Positions 39,101-51,610 of a stretch of DNA of 64,000 bases are shown one piece after another. Both the position numbers and the translations under genes were made by a program. The DNA is from Karalla daura (taxonomy: Eukaryota > Chordata > Actinopteri > Chaetodontiformes > Leiognathidae). The DNA lies in assembly GCA_029224185.1 (NCBI GenBank), contig CM055188.1, positions 31,982,389 through 32,046,388 on the forward strand. The letters are read 5' to 3'. Under the pieces are notes generated by a model. The model ran no database searches. It had not been told where the DNA came from and saw only the letters and a program-made list of their open reading frames with translations. Within the stretch, counting starts at the first letter, position 1; each line of letters opens with the position of its first letter.

Positions 39101-39992
39101 GGCCGACCCGCCGCAGCCGCAACCGCAGCCCCAGCCGCAACCGCAGGAACAGCCCCAGCAGCAACAACAACAACAACAACAACAACAGCAGGAGCAGCAG
39201 GAGCAGCCTGAATCTTCATCCCTGGAGCAGCAGAGCATGTCTCCTCTGACTGCTGAGATCCTCAGAGAGATCAGCCTCTACTCGTCTGCTGCTGCCCCCA
39301 CCGCCTCCCCCTCCTCCATCAGCGGGAACAGACGGAAGACGGTGGACAGCCACGACAGCCAGCGGAGGAAGCACCTGTGCACCATCGATAGGCGCTTCCC
39401 TGCGTTCCCCACCAGCTCCAGCGGGCTCAGCTTCCCTCCCATAGGTCTCAACTCCCCCTCCCTTGGTCACATGACCCACCCATATCTGATGGGAGGAACC
39501 AGCGGGTCCTCTTTCTTCGGGACGCCGGGACTGGAGACCATGTTCCCCACCACAGGCGCCAACCTCCCCATGCCGTCCGCCACAGGCAACGCCCAGCTGG
39601 CCACCCCGCCCTCCTCCTCCTCCTCCATGCCCATCATGTTCTCCAGCGCCTCCAGCATCATGTCGTCCTCACCCACCGCCACTCCCCCCTCCTCCTCCCT
39701 GATGCCGGCCCCACTGCCCCAGTACCTTATGAATCCCAACATGGCCGACCTGCTGACGCCAGGATTCCCCCTGGACTACAGCCAGCCACTGGTCCCTTCC
39801 CTCCACCTCGGGGGGCCGGGGGCATATCCTGGACTTCATTCCAGTTCTGCTTCGTCCACGTTTCTGTCCCAGCACTCCGACCCCACGTCCAGCCTGCTGG
39901 GGGTGGCGCTCCTGGAGCCGGACAGAAATCCGATTGCAGAGAACGTGGACAGTGGCTCGGACGACGATGTGATGGAGGTGCTGCGTCAGTAG
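17282..39992 (+). CDS. rad54l2: RAD54L2 (ARIP4), SNF2-family nuclear ATPase/helicase, complete coding region
   Basis: ARIP4 is a SNF2-type DNA-dependent ATPase that binds androgen receptor and SUMOylated partners. Coding exons: 17282-17417, 17614-17833, 18634-18779, 18885-19182, 21474-21607, 22496-22612, 22706-22941, 24103-24285, 24603-24730, 24814-25010, 25865-26207, 26581-26758, 27080-27271, 27363-27481, 34108-34217, 34689-34788, 34872-35077, 36054-36223, 36351-36535, 36629-36810, 36898-36984, 37066-37158, 39052-39992. They sum to 4701 bases, 1566 residues (human about 1467). Motif I is SMGLGKT (about 460), motif II CDEGH (about 615), motif III LTGYPLQNN, motifs V/VI RAGCLGVNLIGANRV and CRVYRYGQKK (about 980). 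SUMO-interaction-like EVICLDSS, DVIELSS and PVIIDLEEED are present. The C-terminus has PQ and poly-Q runs and ends DDDVMEV. I chose ATG 17282 (G at -3) because it is the first in-frame ATG after the exon 2 acceptor. A 7-codon upstream ORF (17253-17276) ends just before it. ATRX is excluded by the full-length match to ARIP4. Confidence 0.93.
18634..19182 (+). other. RAD54L2 duplicated exon module, copy b (exons 2b and 3b)
   Basis: Exon 2b (18634-18779) codes ADEGVGE...SDFYSEEE; exon 3b (18885-19182) repeats the WRKPEAAQRGRSSPSSTSSE block. 3b then continues through a Lys/Ser-rich region to KPAHMRKNIR, which matches human KPSHMRRNIRKLL and is continued by the next exon. This marks 3b as the ancestral-type downstream exon. 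The two copies differ by 1389 bp in offset at exon 2 and 1262 bp at exon 3, so the intron between the paired exons has changed length. Confidence 0.88.
20927..20953. repeat. (AC)n microsatellite
   Basis: Imperfect then perfect AC run in the RAD54L2 intron between exon 3b and the 21474 exon. Confidence 0.88.
21104..21136. repeat. (AAT)n microsatellite
   Basis: About eleven AAT units, followed directly by an inverted TTATTATTATTATT run, so the segment 21104-21150 could fold back on itself. Confidence 0.88.
21754..21777. repeat. Short interstitial telomere-like CCCTAA repeat
   Basis: Four imperfect CCCTAA units in a RAD54L2 intron, followed by ATCAAGATTG. The same arrangement recurs at 47868-47896. 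Confidence 0.7.
22995..23290. repeat. Possible LINE 3'-end fragment
   Basis: Phrases such as CAATTTACAGTGCTTCACAGAG and GCTTGGTTCTGACCCTTGAGACAC resemble the untranslated 3' part of LINEs widespread in fish. No coding motif survives. The family is not certain. Confidence 0.35.
23600..23705. repeat. Possible SINE-type remnant
   Basis: The segment TGCCCCTGAGCAAGACTC followed by GCAGTTGCTCCCAGGCTGCTG resembles a core common to fish SINEs, and it ends near a TTGTGGGATTATAAAGG tail. It is only about 100 bases long and diverged. Confidence 0.35.
27826..28950 (-). mobile_element. hAT-type transposon remnant (TTF-type zinc finger transposase fragment)
   Basis: The left edge begins CAGTAGTGGGCCATGC, close to the CAGTGGCGGGCCGTGC-type ends of fish hAT elements, with AGGCCTTC nearby. 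The right part holds GAAGGCC in inverse orientation. Minus-strand translation of 28287-28030 gives FCWECLLFAKE, GVWS, NLNTLTKA and SGHLDTW. This is the pattern of the TTF-type zinc finger domain found before the hAT transposase domain. The catalytic core is not visible, so the copy is deleted and inactive. It lies in the 6.6-kb RAD54L2 intron between 27481 and 34108. Confidence 0.75.
30088..31350 (-). mobile_element. L2-type LINE reverse transcriptase, broken
   Basis: Minus-strand translation, across frameshifts, runs in RT order. LFSTFN/NPP-like peptides (about 31290) come first, then HKKASLDPDQVENYW and LLPFLSKAIE (about 31110). Next is VLILLDLSATFDTVNH (about 30920), the RT palm motif. Then PPDDTQLYLSFPPDDP (about 30750), where YADD would be expected. 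Last come APRWW/LPSSIREGASLTVLKNLLKTLLF (about 30140), the usual C-terminus. Stops and frame changes show it is inactive. It lies in the RAD54L2 intron, antisense to the gene. Confidence 0.85.
31351..33000 (-). other. Intronic interval, possibly the 5' part of the adjacent LINE
   Basis: This follows the identifiable RT domain on its upstream side, where endonuclease sequence would be expected. I see no clear endonuclease motif on the minus strand. It may be decayed LINE sequence or unrelated intron. Confidence 0.3.
34470..34553 (+). repeat. LINE 3' tail fragment
   Basis: The end AATTGGCACTCTGAATAAAG followed by CTGAATCGAATTGAAA matches the tail repeated at the 3' ends of L2/Rex-type LINEs in fish. 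It lies between RAD54L2 exons at 34217 and 34689. Confidence 0.5.
35163..35546. mobile_element. Short non-autonomous DNA element (MITE-like) with 14-bp terminal inverted repeats
   Basis: GTGTATTCAGACCT at 35163-35176 is matched by its exact reverse complement at 35533-35546, giving a 384-bp unit with no coding content. It lies in the RAD54L2 intron between 35077 and 36054. Related phrases (ATTCAGACCTG, ATGTGAACA, a GGTCT block) occur near 62396-62530, suggesting a second diverged copy. No clear target-site duplication was found. Confidence 0.6.
35790..35990 (-). mobile_element. Fragment of a RTE/Rex-like LINE reverse transcriptase C-terminus
   Basis: Read on the minus strand it parallels the fragment at 60800-61110: AAM/SFPCSMSG, then an acidic stretch, PLLCIERNQLRW. 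The plus-strand phrase CCACCTCAGCTGGTTCCTCT is characteristic of this widespread fish LINE. It is broken and short. The clade name is tentative. Confidence 0.65.
38050..38900 (+). repeat. Three diverged copies of a fish interspersed repeat, head to tail
   Basis: Three segments (about 38080-38290, 38370-38660, 38690-38900) share blocks in the same order. These are AATGGCTGACTTCCTGTT-like, a pyrimidine-rich stretch, CTCTATGGGGAGGGGTTTTT, then a TATCAAACTTCA-GAG block. The CTCTATGGGG block is identical at 38193 and 38828 over more than 20 bases, and changed in the middle copy. The repeat has no coding content. It lies in the last RAD54L2 intron. Confidence 0.6.
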
Positions 39993-40000
39993 AGCAGTCA

Positions 40001-40036
<36 letters not shown>

Positions 40037-40236
40037 CATACACACATGCACAGACATATACACACAAACACACACAAATGCAAAGATATATACACACATG
40101 TGTGTGTGTACATATATATATATGTATACATACACATACACATACAAAGATATACACACGGACACATGCATAGATATACACACAGACACATGCATAGATA
40201 TACACACACACATGCATAGATATACACACACACACA
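40001..40236. repeat. CA/CATA-rich compound microsatellite in the RAD54L2 3'UTR
   Basis: It starts nine bases after the stop codon with (CA)n and continues as an imperfect array of ACACAxxCATGCATAGATATAC units, of which the last four (40150-40236) are near-identical. Confidence 0.85.
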
Positions 40237-41410
40237 AATGGGAATTATTCCATCTTAAACACCTAAGTTCACTTAACCCTATCCTCAGCACAGGCTCCCT
40301 TTTCTATTGAACAAAACTGGAAACACAGTACAATGGAAAAGAACACAGAACACTGTATTTAGACAGGATGCTAACGTAAATTTAGGATTTTAGAGCGAGT
40401 TTCTTTTAGTATCTCCTGTCTTTAGCAGTAATATAGACATTGTAGCATTCTCCCCTCCCCTGTTGAAAGGATAATGTGTGTAATACTATACCTGAACATG
40501 TTGATAACTTGTAAATACTCATAATCATTGTTTATATTGCAAGTCAATAAAGTTCAGTGTGTAGATTTTGTCTGTAGGAAGATGGTCCATTATTACTGTG
40601 ACCATTATGAGAAACGCTCTCGCCTCGATGCTGAGGAAACAAATTTACATTCAACTTTATGATTTCCTTTTTTCTCTCTCTTTTGATCTTTCAAACTGAG
40701 ATGAATGTACCTTCATGTTAGCCTTTGATAACACAGGGGCTGCCTGAGACTGATTCGGACTGTGTTCTTTTCATTCAGCCTTAACTCGACAAATCATGGG
40801 AGTTTGGAGTATTTACTGTAGTGCGTCCATTTTACAAATCTGTCGGAAAGATCTACTGAACGTTCAAAACACAACAAAACACAATTGTAGGCCAGGTACT
40901 GCACTGAGACTTAAGTGGGTCAGCCAAAAGGAGCACGAAAAACAAGGTTTTGAGTAGTTTGTTTCACAAAACTCTGAAGAAAAAAAACTTCAGTCGCCAT
41001 CAATCATGTCTGAGTTACGTTTTAACGACAAGATAATGTTTCTATGGCAACCACCTGCGACTGATGATGTGATGGCCTTACTGAGTGCCATGATGAAGTA
41101 GCTTTTGTTTTTAAAACAGGGATGCGTCTTTGAAACAAAGTAACAATAATCAAATGTAGGTCAGCTGGAGCATAATTGAGACAACAATTATGAAAGTCAA
41201 AATCGTGTCTTAATTTGGAGGGTTTTTTTTTTTACACGCTCGAATCCACGCACACACACTCACCGCCTTCTAAAATCTTTCCAACAACAATCCTGCCGAG
41301 ATCAAACGTCACCCGAACGGCAGGAGAACATCGCATCCAAAACGTCTCCCGATCGCTGCGAAACCTTAAGAAGTCTGACCGCGTTAGAATCCAGAACACG
41401 TTACCGTGAC

Positions 41411-41450
41411 GACGGACGGACGGACGGACGGACGGGGTGTGTGTGTGTGA
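41411..41450. repeat. (GGAC)n followed by (GT)n
   Basis: Seven GGAC-type units followed by five GT units in the distal candidate 3'UTR of RAD54L2. Confidence 0.85.
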
Positions 41451-42309
41451 AGTGGTGGCCTTTATCGAGCTGACACAAGTGCCATGACGTGACATCCTGG
41501 TCACAGTGGTGTGTCTTCAAAAAAATAAAAAAGCAGCGCAGTGTTAAGTAGCTTCTGTCAGTCGTGTCAGTATCTGCAGTGCTTTAGGGAATTTAGGTCT
41601 TTGCCGTTCTCTGTAGCCTCGTGTTTCTTTGTTGTGGTGACGCCTCGAGGTGTCATGTAGACTTTGGTCAAAATAGGCTAGACACAGTTATGGTTATGAG
41701 TCATAAAAAAAACACTGGATTACTTGGAACAACAGTTCAACAGGTCCATTGAAGTTCTATATTTTGTGGAGATTGTCCTAAGTATTGTCCACTACTTTTT
41801 GTTTTCTTATGTTTTGTTAGTTTGTCCGCTACTTCGCTGTTTTGCTTTACAGGTGGTTCATTTTTTTTGGTCAGAAAAAAGCATTACAACTATATTTAGC
41901 ACTTGTGGTGGTTTGTTTCGCACTTCGAGGTGAAGCTGCTTCTTTAAAAAAAAAAAAAAGGATCATATCTGCTTCTGGATTGTACTGACGCCGGGTCTTT
42001 ATATTCTTTCAGTTTACGTTTCAGTCTAAAACAAAAGACCATCTGGGATTTCTCATTTTCTCATTTCTGTACATTTCTATGTTACTGATGACTTTTTGTC
42101 AGTGTTGTCTCTCCCTGCAAACCTTTCACTGATGTGTCTGATTTATTTATTTATGATTGGAAAATATATTGTTTTCTTTTGTAATTACATTTTCTCACCT
42201 TTCGTTTACTTTGACCCATTGTCAATTTCGTATATGCAGCCTGGATCAAAGCAGAATGTGACTATGTTATCGATGTTATTTTGACAATAAAAAGAAGTTC
42301 TGTATTGCA

Positions 42310-43517
42310 GCATAACTTGTTTCCAGATTCTTTTAATCGAACGCAGAAATGCAGCTTCAAGTCTTCATGGCAACATAAATAACAAGAAGGCAGGACAAAG
42401 TCAGCAACCTGAGACAGAACATTTCAACATAAATATGACGCTGATTTCAGGAACAACAGAAACCATGAATCTGAAATCTCCTCACAACCTTTTCTGTCAT
42501 TTATCAATATTTACACTGAGTGTGTTGTAAAACTTCTACACAGCATCATTAGAACAAAATAAAACATGAAATCAACGATATTTAAGGCAGTATGGCAATA
42601 GCTGACTTACAGTAACTCAACATATTCATTACAAACGAACATTAAAAAGGATTATCAGGAAACCTTTCACTGGCCAATGGAAATGTCATTATCTTTGTAA
42701 ACGTTGGTCATAAATAAAACTTTTTCTTCAGACATGGAGACCTGACCTCAGCATCCTCAGTACCATGTGGTGTTGCTGCAATAAGGCAAACGCATTCACT
42801 GTCCATTCATTTGGCACTTTGGCTTCATAATGTGACAGGAACCCTCAGAAAGGTGCAGGATGTGGCTCCGTTCCCACTTGACTGCTGAAAGGAGTATTCA
42901 GTCTTTTTCTCTGGTGTTTAACAAAAAGCTACAGAACGCTGGTTTCATCAGAAATACCTCAGCACAGCCGTATTTTTTGGCGTGACAATATGAGGCTGTT
43001 GAACTGTTGACAGACTGAAACTGAAAATGACATATTACTATCAGAGATTTACACATGAATCAGGACATGACATGTATGATGAAGGTGCAACATCCTCATC
43101 CTCAAGAGCATGCAATAAGTTGCTTCGACTCTACAACTCTTTGGATTTTGATGACTCAGGTGACTGAGATGATAACATTCAATCATTTACATTAACAAAT
43201 CACTTGTTCATTAACAAAGTGTTGCTGAGGGCATTTAGAGAGATCCTTGGTGTAATTCATATTGACAATTCAGATATTTAGATGGCAGCGAGAAACAGGC
43301 GAATCTGAACAGAGATAGACTGTGTAGTAAATATAATACAGCTCATCAACCATGGTTGCCATATAAGCATGAAAAGATGCCAGAACCGCACCCTGACAAG
43401 AACACTGCCATGTTGTTGTTTTTTTTCATCCGAGCCCAGTGTGACATATGTTATGACTCTACTGACCAAGGAGATGAATGGGAACAGTGGAGAGAGAGAG
43501 AGAGAGAGAGTGAGTGA

Positions 43518-43555
<38 letters not shown>

Positions 43556-43561
43556 GTGTGA

Positions 43562-43601
<40 letters not shown>

Positions 43602-43604
43602 TAG

Positions 43605-43700
<96 letters not shown>

Positions 43701-43701
43701 T

Positions 43702-43743
<42 letters not shown>

Positions 43744-43746
43744 TAG

Positions 43747-43842
<96 letters not shown>

Positions 43843-43845
43843 TGA

Positions 43846-43896
<51 letters not shown>

Positions 43897-44887
43897 CAGC
43901 TGCTCTAACTTCAGAGATGGTTTTCAATGACGTGATCATATATCTGGTATTCATATATATTCACATATTTGTCACCCAATACAATTCCCAGTCATTTCTC
44001 CCTCTCCTCTGGTTTGTTTACAGAGTTAATGAGTAAACCAGTCCTCTCCACCTCAAGTTGATCATTAGCCGGTTTATCTGTCTCTTACATTTTCAATTGA
44101 TTGATTAGTTGTCTGGTTTATACAGTGACGCAGAAACAGTGACCGTACATAATCTGCTTCAAAAAGGTCATTTAACATTTAGGAGACATTTAACTTTATA
44201 TTTTCTATGGCAGGACGTCCACAGGGTCTTAAAAGAATTAATATTGATCAGTTATCGTAAAATTAAGGCCATTAAAAACTCGTACAAAGTCTTTGTTGGT
44301 ATTCCAGCTTTTTCCAAACTGTTTGACTGACAAAAGAGTGAAGTATTTATGGTGAATAACCGAGAGTCGGAGTGTAACTAGTTGTGACGGCAGGAATGTG
44401 TTAGTAAACTTTACCTTTTGTTTAATTCCCTCTTTGGAGCTTTTTTTTCCCCAGCTGATCTGAGGTCTGTTGTATGGTTGTTATCTGTGGATTTAATGAC
44501 AAAATATGACTATTCTGTTTTGCTGGTTACAGTTGGAAATAGAGATGAGCCCTTAAAGCTCTGTTGGAATTCAAAAAGTCTTAAAAAGGTGTACAAATTG
44601 ACAAAAGGATTCCAGCAGATTCCCTCTATCGCTATGACTGAGAGTTTCTTGTCACACCTCCCAAAGACCTACAAACTCACGCGGGGTCGTGATGAGTCAG
44701 GAGCAACACAGTCCAGGAGGCTGCACAGTCTAAGACCACGACTATAGTATTGTCTGACATCTGATAATCATAGCCGACAAAAGAAATCATGTACTGTGCA
44801 CCAGGCGTTAAACTGCTAGTATGTGATTGTATAAAAACATGAAAAAATGCATCACAGTCCACAGGGAGCCTCTCCTCTCGCCCTGCA
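42310..44887. other. Intergenic interval between RAD54L2 and CYB561D2
   Basis: The two genes converge here. I recognise no further gene. It contains the (GA)n(GT)n array at 43491-43894 and otherwise unique-looking AT-rich DNA; part of 44600-44887 may be the CYB561D2 3'UTR, but no clear minus-strand AATAAA was found close to the stop. Confidence 0.6.
43491..43894. repeat. (GA)n(GT)n array with a 142-bp higher-order unit
   Basis: GA and GT blocks alternate for about 400 bases. The TGAGTG junction recurs at 43559, 43701 and 43843, and the ATAGAGAG interruption at 43601 and 43743; each step is 142 bases. The array therefore arose by duplication of a compound block. Frames coding RERER/VCVCV peptides are by-products. 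Confidence 0.9.
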
Positions 44888-46953
<2,066 letters not shown>

Positions 46954-49900
46954 GTCTGGACAGGGTCCACAGCTGGTCCACCGGGTCTACCTGTGACCGG
47001 GACCTGTCCTCGGGAGAACTCCTGGCTACGTCACCGGAACTGGCCGTTACCCCGCTCACCTGACGGTTGGTAAGCGTTGCCTGGTTACCTGACTGTTGTT
47101 CGGTAACCGTCACCCGGTCACGGGTCGGTTGGTAGTCGTCCTCTAGTTACTAAGTTGGTGGTCGTTGTTGCCTGGTTTCCTGGTCGGTTAATGGTCGCTG
47201 CCTGGTTAACGGTGACCCATGGTCCGGTTCGCATGAGAGCGACCTTGTTTCTGTCTTAATGTAATGATTTGCAGGATGTTGGTAACCAGGTAGAAACTGA
47301 ATGAGAGAAGAGCAACAGTCAGCCAGACACCAGCAGGGCTCAGACCAGCTGGAGGAACAAACAAACATCCGGTGAGATTCTTCAGAATAAAACGTTGTCA
47401 TGTAGTCTTGCTGATTCACGGTTACTCAGGGGTTTACACGCCTAGATTTTATTACTAGAGTACTTCTATTTCTGTATATACATCAGTAGTGTATCATTAA
47501 TTATCTGTAATAAATAGATAATGTAATATAGTGCTGTAGTATATCCGATAGGATATGGTGTGTAGCATAATGTAATAACTATATTCTATATGACAGTTCA
47601 TATCATAGGATACTATTGCATTACATAAGTGTAGTACCACAGAATAAACTATAATATAGTATGTGTTATGCTGTAGTATACATACCATATTGCATACTAT
47701 AGGACGTACCATTGCATTACACTTCCATGTGCACTACACTGTGATTACTTTAGATATGATATACTATAGCATTGCACTGTGTAATATGTACTAGTCAATA
47801 GTGCTTATTACATATACAGTTATACATATATATTACTGTTTTGTCATTACCAAAGAAAATCCCTAACTCTAACCCTAACCCTATCAAGATTGCAAATGTA
47901 TTTGCAAATATTGTATTGCAAACTTACATTGAAGCCAACTGTTCGACCACTTTGGGCCATCGATGCTCTCAATCTTCACTAACTAGAGCTTAATTTCAAA
48001 TACTTTCTACACAAATATTTTCCTCAAAGCTTTTATTTTGAAATCAACGTGCTGGGTTGACCCCCTACCCCCCCACTCTTACTCCTGGCTGACGTGGATC
48101 CCTCTCAGAGGCTCTTCTCACATAGGGCTGGAGGCCCTCCATACTCTTGTTGAATCAAGAAGTGAGTTATTGACTCACAGTTTTGTTTGTTTCATGAACT
48201 AAATAATTTGGAAGTTCTTACAGCTGCAGAGTAAAAAACAAAAAAATAAAACATTTTAGGTACATGTTCAGGTTTGAGCCAGCTCGTTCATGATAGAGAG
48301 TCTCAGAATAATGTCATACCACATCTTTATCCCCGCCCTGCACCTACTGCCTCATTGTTCTTCAATTACTCCATAATAAGCTTGTGACTCTGCAGGGCCT
48401 CCGCACACACTGGGCTGCAGGCACAGCCAGAGACAACAACAACAACATGCTCATTCAGTCCGTCTCTCTCGTTCTCTCTCCCTCGTTCTCTGTCTGTCTC
48501 TCAGTCTGTCTCTCAGTCTGTCTCTGACTCTGTCTGTCTTTACTCAGATTCTGTGTCTCTTTGTCTAGTTCCTCCAATGGACATCAGGGTCCAGGGTCCA
48601 TCGAGGTCCAGACAGTGACACTAAACTATGACATCTGAATCAGACATGTTAAAAACAAATGCACAAATTTTATTTTAAACAAGAAACCCAATCACACACA
48701 AAATCCGATTCAGTGTGGAAGATCGATTAACTTGACCAGGTTTACTTTCAGTGAATCTTTACGCATTGTGTCCTCTAAATATAAAATATACATATAGTGT
48801 AAATATACACAAAACATACACATACAAATATAAATGTACTCAACATACAATTTGGAATAAACCACCCAAAACAACACTCACTATTTCCCAGCAGATTTGA
48901 CCATTTTTACTTGAAGTCAGTTTTTATTTTTGTTCTCTATGATTTGAGTCTTGTGCGACATATTCTTGAGTTTTTATTGTGGCATGTGCAAAATACATGA
49001 CAAAGTATTAGTGTTGCAGGTACAGAACACATAATATAGTCTTAATACTCACAACACTCTTTATTACTCTTTATTATATTTAATACTCACTTAAAGCAAA
49101 TGTTTATTGCACTTTGTCCTTTATAAGATGTAGTCCTCCAGCAGTTGTACAATGTAAACATTGTAAGGGAAGTATTATTGTTGCATTGCCATATTGTATC
49201 TGGCTGCCTTAGAAAAACGTTATGAAGTTATAAAAAAGTTATAAAAGTTATAATCTCTGAATTTAATGTAATTTACTAAACTGTGGCTGTTTTAAACTAC
49301 TACATCAGTGCTACATTTAATTAAAAGGATTAGAGTATGTTTAAACCAATGTCCAACTTTTTTTCTAACACAAAGTATGGAGAGTCTTTGTATGCCCTCG
49401 ATATCTGAGCCTGGAGGCTGGATTAAATATTAAACACTGACAGATTGATCTGTGATATTATTCATTTACACACTCATAACAGGCTCACTTTGACTTGATT
49501 ACAGCTCATCTGGATTGTAACTAAACATATTATGATCAATCTTAGTCTAGTGTCCTAAAATCTTGTATATCCAGTTCAACAGTTAAACTACAAAAGTGAG
49601 ATATAAATTGAAAATATGTGTGAAGTGATTGGAAATGCTCCGTGTGGCCATCAGTAACAAATAGGTAGAGATTATCTAACAGATTAGGATGATATTGAAT
49701 GTGTGTGACATGAGCTTGATGGTGACTGGCGGCTCAGCCTGTGAAGAGCCATTATTGAACCATTATGAGTTATGAAACAAATGTGTTGAATGAGTATTTC
49801 ATGATTTAAAAGGATGTTTTGTGAAGCCTTTTTGGAGCCAAGTCACTCCTGCGCTGGCTTCACTTCCCAGACCAGAAGACATCCACCTTTTATTTGCACT

Positions 49901-50340
49901 CATAGATAAGAACCAAATACTATAAAATCCAATTATACAAGTGTATATGTGGTGAGGTACGTCAGTTTAGTTCCCTGTAACAAAATAAGATAAAACTGGA
50001 AACATCTTTTGCAGGTTTTTGTTTATTTGTGACTAATAGTTTATTGATTTTTCATTAAAAACACTTATACAAATGAACTCCAAGAATGGAGGAGGAGAAA
50101 AACAAAAATAAACTGAACATCTTAATGACAAAAATCCTGGGGAAGGTATGCAGGATCAATGTCATGCACATCCATCTAAAAGCAAATTCTCAGGGCCCAG
50201 ATGTTTAAACAGATGTTGATTTTACTAACGATTTATGTATGTTTGAGCAATTAAGTGAAATGATATGTTGATTTTACATCAATATGTGAATCGTGAATGT
50301 TAAATACTTTTTATAAACTGTATCGTTGTATAAAGTAGCT
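46954..50340. other. Upstream region of CYB561D2 and intergenic DNA
   Basis: Just upstream of the CYB561D2 start is a GC-rich patch (46954-47060), a likely promoter. It is followed by a run of related GGTTNCCTGG/GTTGCC motifs (47060-47215). Beyond that lie CT-rich simple sequence (48460-48545) and a telomere-like tract (47868-47884). No other gene is recognised. Confidence 0.5.
47868..47884. repeat. Second short telomere-like CCCTAA tract
   Basis: TAACCCTAACCCTATCAAG followed by ATTGCAAAT. The flank resembles that of the tract at 21754, where CCCTAATCAAGATTGTAAA is read. Confidence 0.65.
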
Positions 50341-50354
50341 TCACAGGGGGAGAG

Positions 50355-50588
50355 GGCGTAATATACGCGCGCGCGCGCGTGTGTGTGTGTATGTGTTTCT
50401 CTCTATTCAGTAGGAGGACAGAGGGATTCCTCTCACATCGGATTAGACTCTAATCCCGCACTCCCAGCGAACATGCGCACACCGAGGCGCGTCAGTCCCG
50501 TCAGGCTGAGGATGGTCCGGAGCTCCTGCAGGAAAACCATCCTCTCAGCATCTCCTTCAGCACAGGGCAGGAGATGATCCAAACCAGG
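50355..50588 (+). promoter_or_regulatory. Candidate CpG-rich promoter and untranslated first exon
   Basis: Starts with a (GC)n(GT)n tract (50367-50392) and is locally CpG-rich. It ends at a good donor after ATCCAAACCAG (GTAAAA at 50589). Because RASSF1 exon 1A starts at 58611 just after a plausible acceptor (TCTCCGCCCAG, ending 58604), this could be an upstream RASSF1 5'UTR exon; the minisatellite would then sit in its first intron. An open frame on each strand here matches no family I know. The link is an inference from splice-site quality only. Confidence 0.3.
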
Positions 50589-51610
50589 TAAAAACCTTTC
50601 CTTCTCCTCACTAAGTATGTCACAGAAAGAACGATTTCCCTTTTTTTTTATTTTTACCTTCCTCAATAGAGTTAGGTCGCTGTCAAACAGGATTAAACCG
50701 GGCTGTCCCGGCACAGAGGGAGCAGCACAGACCAGATTACTGGACAATCTAGGAGTTTTTGTTGTTGTTCTTGTTGTTGCACATACATGGCTGTTTATGC
50801 GGGATTTTCTCACGGGGGTAGTTGAGCAGACACGCATGGACGGTCCTCGGTCACAGCGTGTTCCTGTGGCCCGGGGTGGGGGAGTGACCCAGTTGGCAGA
50901 TGATGGAGCTTCTGGTTGTTCGCATTCAAGGCACAGAGCTGCTCTGAGTGAGGAAACTAATGAGACTAAGTTTACTGATGCACCTGTGGACTTCTGAATG
51001 ACGTGTCGTGAGTCTAAGTTGTGCTGCAAACAGTGATCAGATCATTAGAGAAAGTAGAAATAATGAAGCAGTAGATAGTCACTGCAGGAGTGTTAGGATC
51101 TGAAGTTTTGGTGCAAAAGAGAGAAGAAACAGTCCTGAAAGCGGAGTACTGCAGTTGTATGAGTAAGTTCAGATGAATAGATCCCTCAGTGAGTGATGAC
51201 ACATCTGATAAATAATAATGTGTTTGCTAGGTATGAGGCATTAGTCCTGTTTAGTAGGCCAGAAACCAAAATCTGCGCCGAGGTAATGCTCTCAGCACGT
51301 AATAATTAAAGGGGATCTGGAGTAGTTGGATGGTGTTTATCCTTGTTCTCTGGTGTTAACATAGATTAAAACATCTCTGGTTTAATCAGAAATGCCCCAG
51401 ATGCTATTTTACTGCCCTTCTACAACTGTATTTTTAGGTGTTGGAACATCAAAGTCAATTTTCTTTTGCAAATCTGACACCCTTTCATGCCTATATGGAA
51501 ACCACACATAAACTTTAGCCTGACTATGTTCTTTTAAAATTCATTTCATTTCATTTTTACGTATTGTAATTTCATGTGATAAATACAAATTCAGAATGTT
51601 GAATCTTGAC

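Larger units (their letters stand above)
39993..42291 (+). terminator. RAD54L2 3'UTR with two candidate poly(A) signals
   Basis: The stop codon is at 39990-39992. AATAAA lies at 40546-40551, giving a 3'UTR of about 580 bases. A second AATAAA lies at 42286-42291, giving one of about 2.3 kb. The 3'UTR contains a CA/TA-rich microsatellite directly after the stop and a (GGAC)n run at 41411-41437. Which signal is used cannot be told from sequence. Confidence 0.6.

Noticed and set aside
43369..43954. Open frames coding RERER/VCVCV and SLSLS/HTHTH peptides
   Set aside because: Translation of the (GA)n(GT)n repeat.
50433..51029. 198-codon minus-strand open frame
   Set aside because: No recognisable family, overlaps a CpG-rich segment that opens frames by composition, and has no splice or promoter support.
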